Assembly (NCBI GenBank): GCA_007117945.1
Contig: SKTN01000181.1
Location: 1 to 6,201, forward strand
DNA from: Nitriliruptoraceae bacterium
GTDB taxonomy: Bacteria > Actinomycetota > Nitriliruptoria > Nitriliruptorales > Nitriliruptoraceae
Direction: 5' to 3'
DNA length: 6,201 bases
Part shown: in pieces, positions 5,987 through 6,201 of the stretch
Numbering within the stretch: position 1 is the stretch's first letter
Layout: each line of letters starts with the position of its first letter
Position numbers and translations under genes: made by a program
The notes under the pieces: generated by a model
What the model saw: the letters and a program-made list of their open reading frames with translations, nothing else
Told to the model about the DNA's origin: nothing
Databases searched by the model: none

Positions 5987-6201
5987 ATGGCCTACAGCGT
6001 CGGCGACACCGTCATCTACCCCCACCACGGCGCGGCGGTCGTGGAGCGCAAGGAGGAGCGGGAGCTCAAGGGGGAGGCACGGGAGTACCTGGTGCTCCGG
6101 CTGACCTACGGGGACCTGACGCTGATGGTGCCGGCCGACTCCTGCGAGGAGGTCGGGATCCGCAACGTGGTCAGCAAGAAGGAGGTCGAGCAGGTCCTCG
6201 A
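5987..6201 (+). CDS. carD: CarD-family RNA polymerase-binding transcription regulator (5' part)
   Basis: Binds the RNA polymerase beta subunit and stabilises open promoter complexes; in mycobacteria it is essential and affects rRNA promoters. The 71 visible residues cover the N-terminal Tudor-like RNAP-interaction domain, with YSVGDTVIYPHHGAAVVE (3-20), LKGEAREYLVL (27-37), GDLTLMVPA (42-50) and VGIRNVV (56-62). The family is about 160 residues; the C-terminal DNA-binding domain lies beyond the window. Compared from memory with M. tuberculosis CarD, R25 is kept but the polymerase-contacting R47 is Met here, as in some non-mycobacterial relatives. The ATG start is preceded by AGGAG at 5973-5977, 9 nt away. 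The gene is probably transcribed on its own from a promoter near 5664-5693. Confidence 0.93.
   Translation, partial: MAYSVGDTVIYPHHGAAVVERKEERELKGEAREYLVLRLTYGDLTLMVPADSCEEVGIRNVVSKKEVEQVL

Noticed and set aside
5655..6104. Open frame of 149 codons spanning the carD leader and the start of carD, including a GTG at 5835 after GAAAGG
   Set aside because: It runs out of frame over more than 100 bp of the well-supported carD gene, and its composition is Ser/Arg/Pro-rich with no family features.

Overview
The window is high-GC DNA with closely packed genes, GTG starts and a gene set typical of Actinobacteria (an IdeR/DtxR-type regulator, a short MutY, DisA, and a CarD of the mycobacterial type). 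This is read from sequence motifs and remembered family members; no search was run, so the lineage cannot be named more closely than a high-GC actinobacterium.

Layout. A complete iron/manganese-responsive repressor of the DtxR/IdeR family (42-704, +) meets a class I DAHP synthase (677-1753, -) tail to tail, and the two reading frames overlap by 28 bp. A 160-bp divergent control region (1754-1913) holds direct and inverted repeats and separates the DAHP synthase from a rightward run of genes: mutY (1914-2849), a superfamily-2 DEAH helicase of XPB/RadD-like type (2846-4417, overlapping mutY by 4 bp), disA (4564-5631) and the first 71 codons of carD (5987-6201, cut by the window end). Gaps of 146 bp and 355 bp precede disA and carD. 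The second holds a plausible promoter followed by a leader of nearly 300 nt with no convincing gene.

How the genes fit together. mutY (removal of A opposite 8-oxoguanine), the helicase and disA (c-di-AMP synthase that senses branched DNA) form a genome-maintenance cluster. carD, an RNA polymerase-binding regulator of stable-RNA promoters, follows it. Actinobacteria that I remember keep radA next to disA; here that place is held by the uncharacterised helicase, which has an N-terminal winged-helix-like domain. The helicase is the least understood gene in the window. The DAHP synthase opens the shikimate pathway and the IdeR-like protein controls metal homeostasis. Their adjacency may be chance, although DAHP synthase needs a divalent metal and many siderophores derive from chorismate.

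No mobile element, CRISPR array, tRNA or rRNA was seen. All complete genes look intact.
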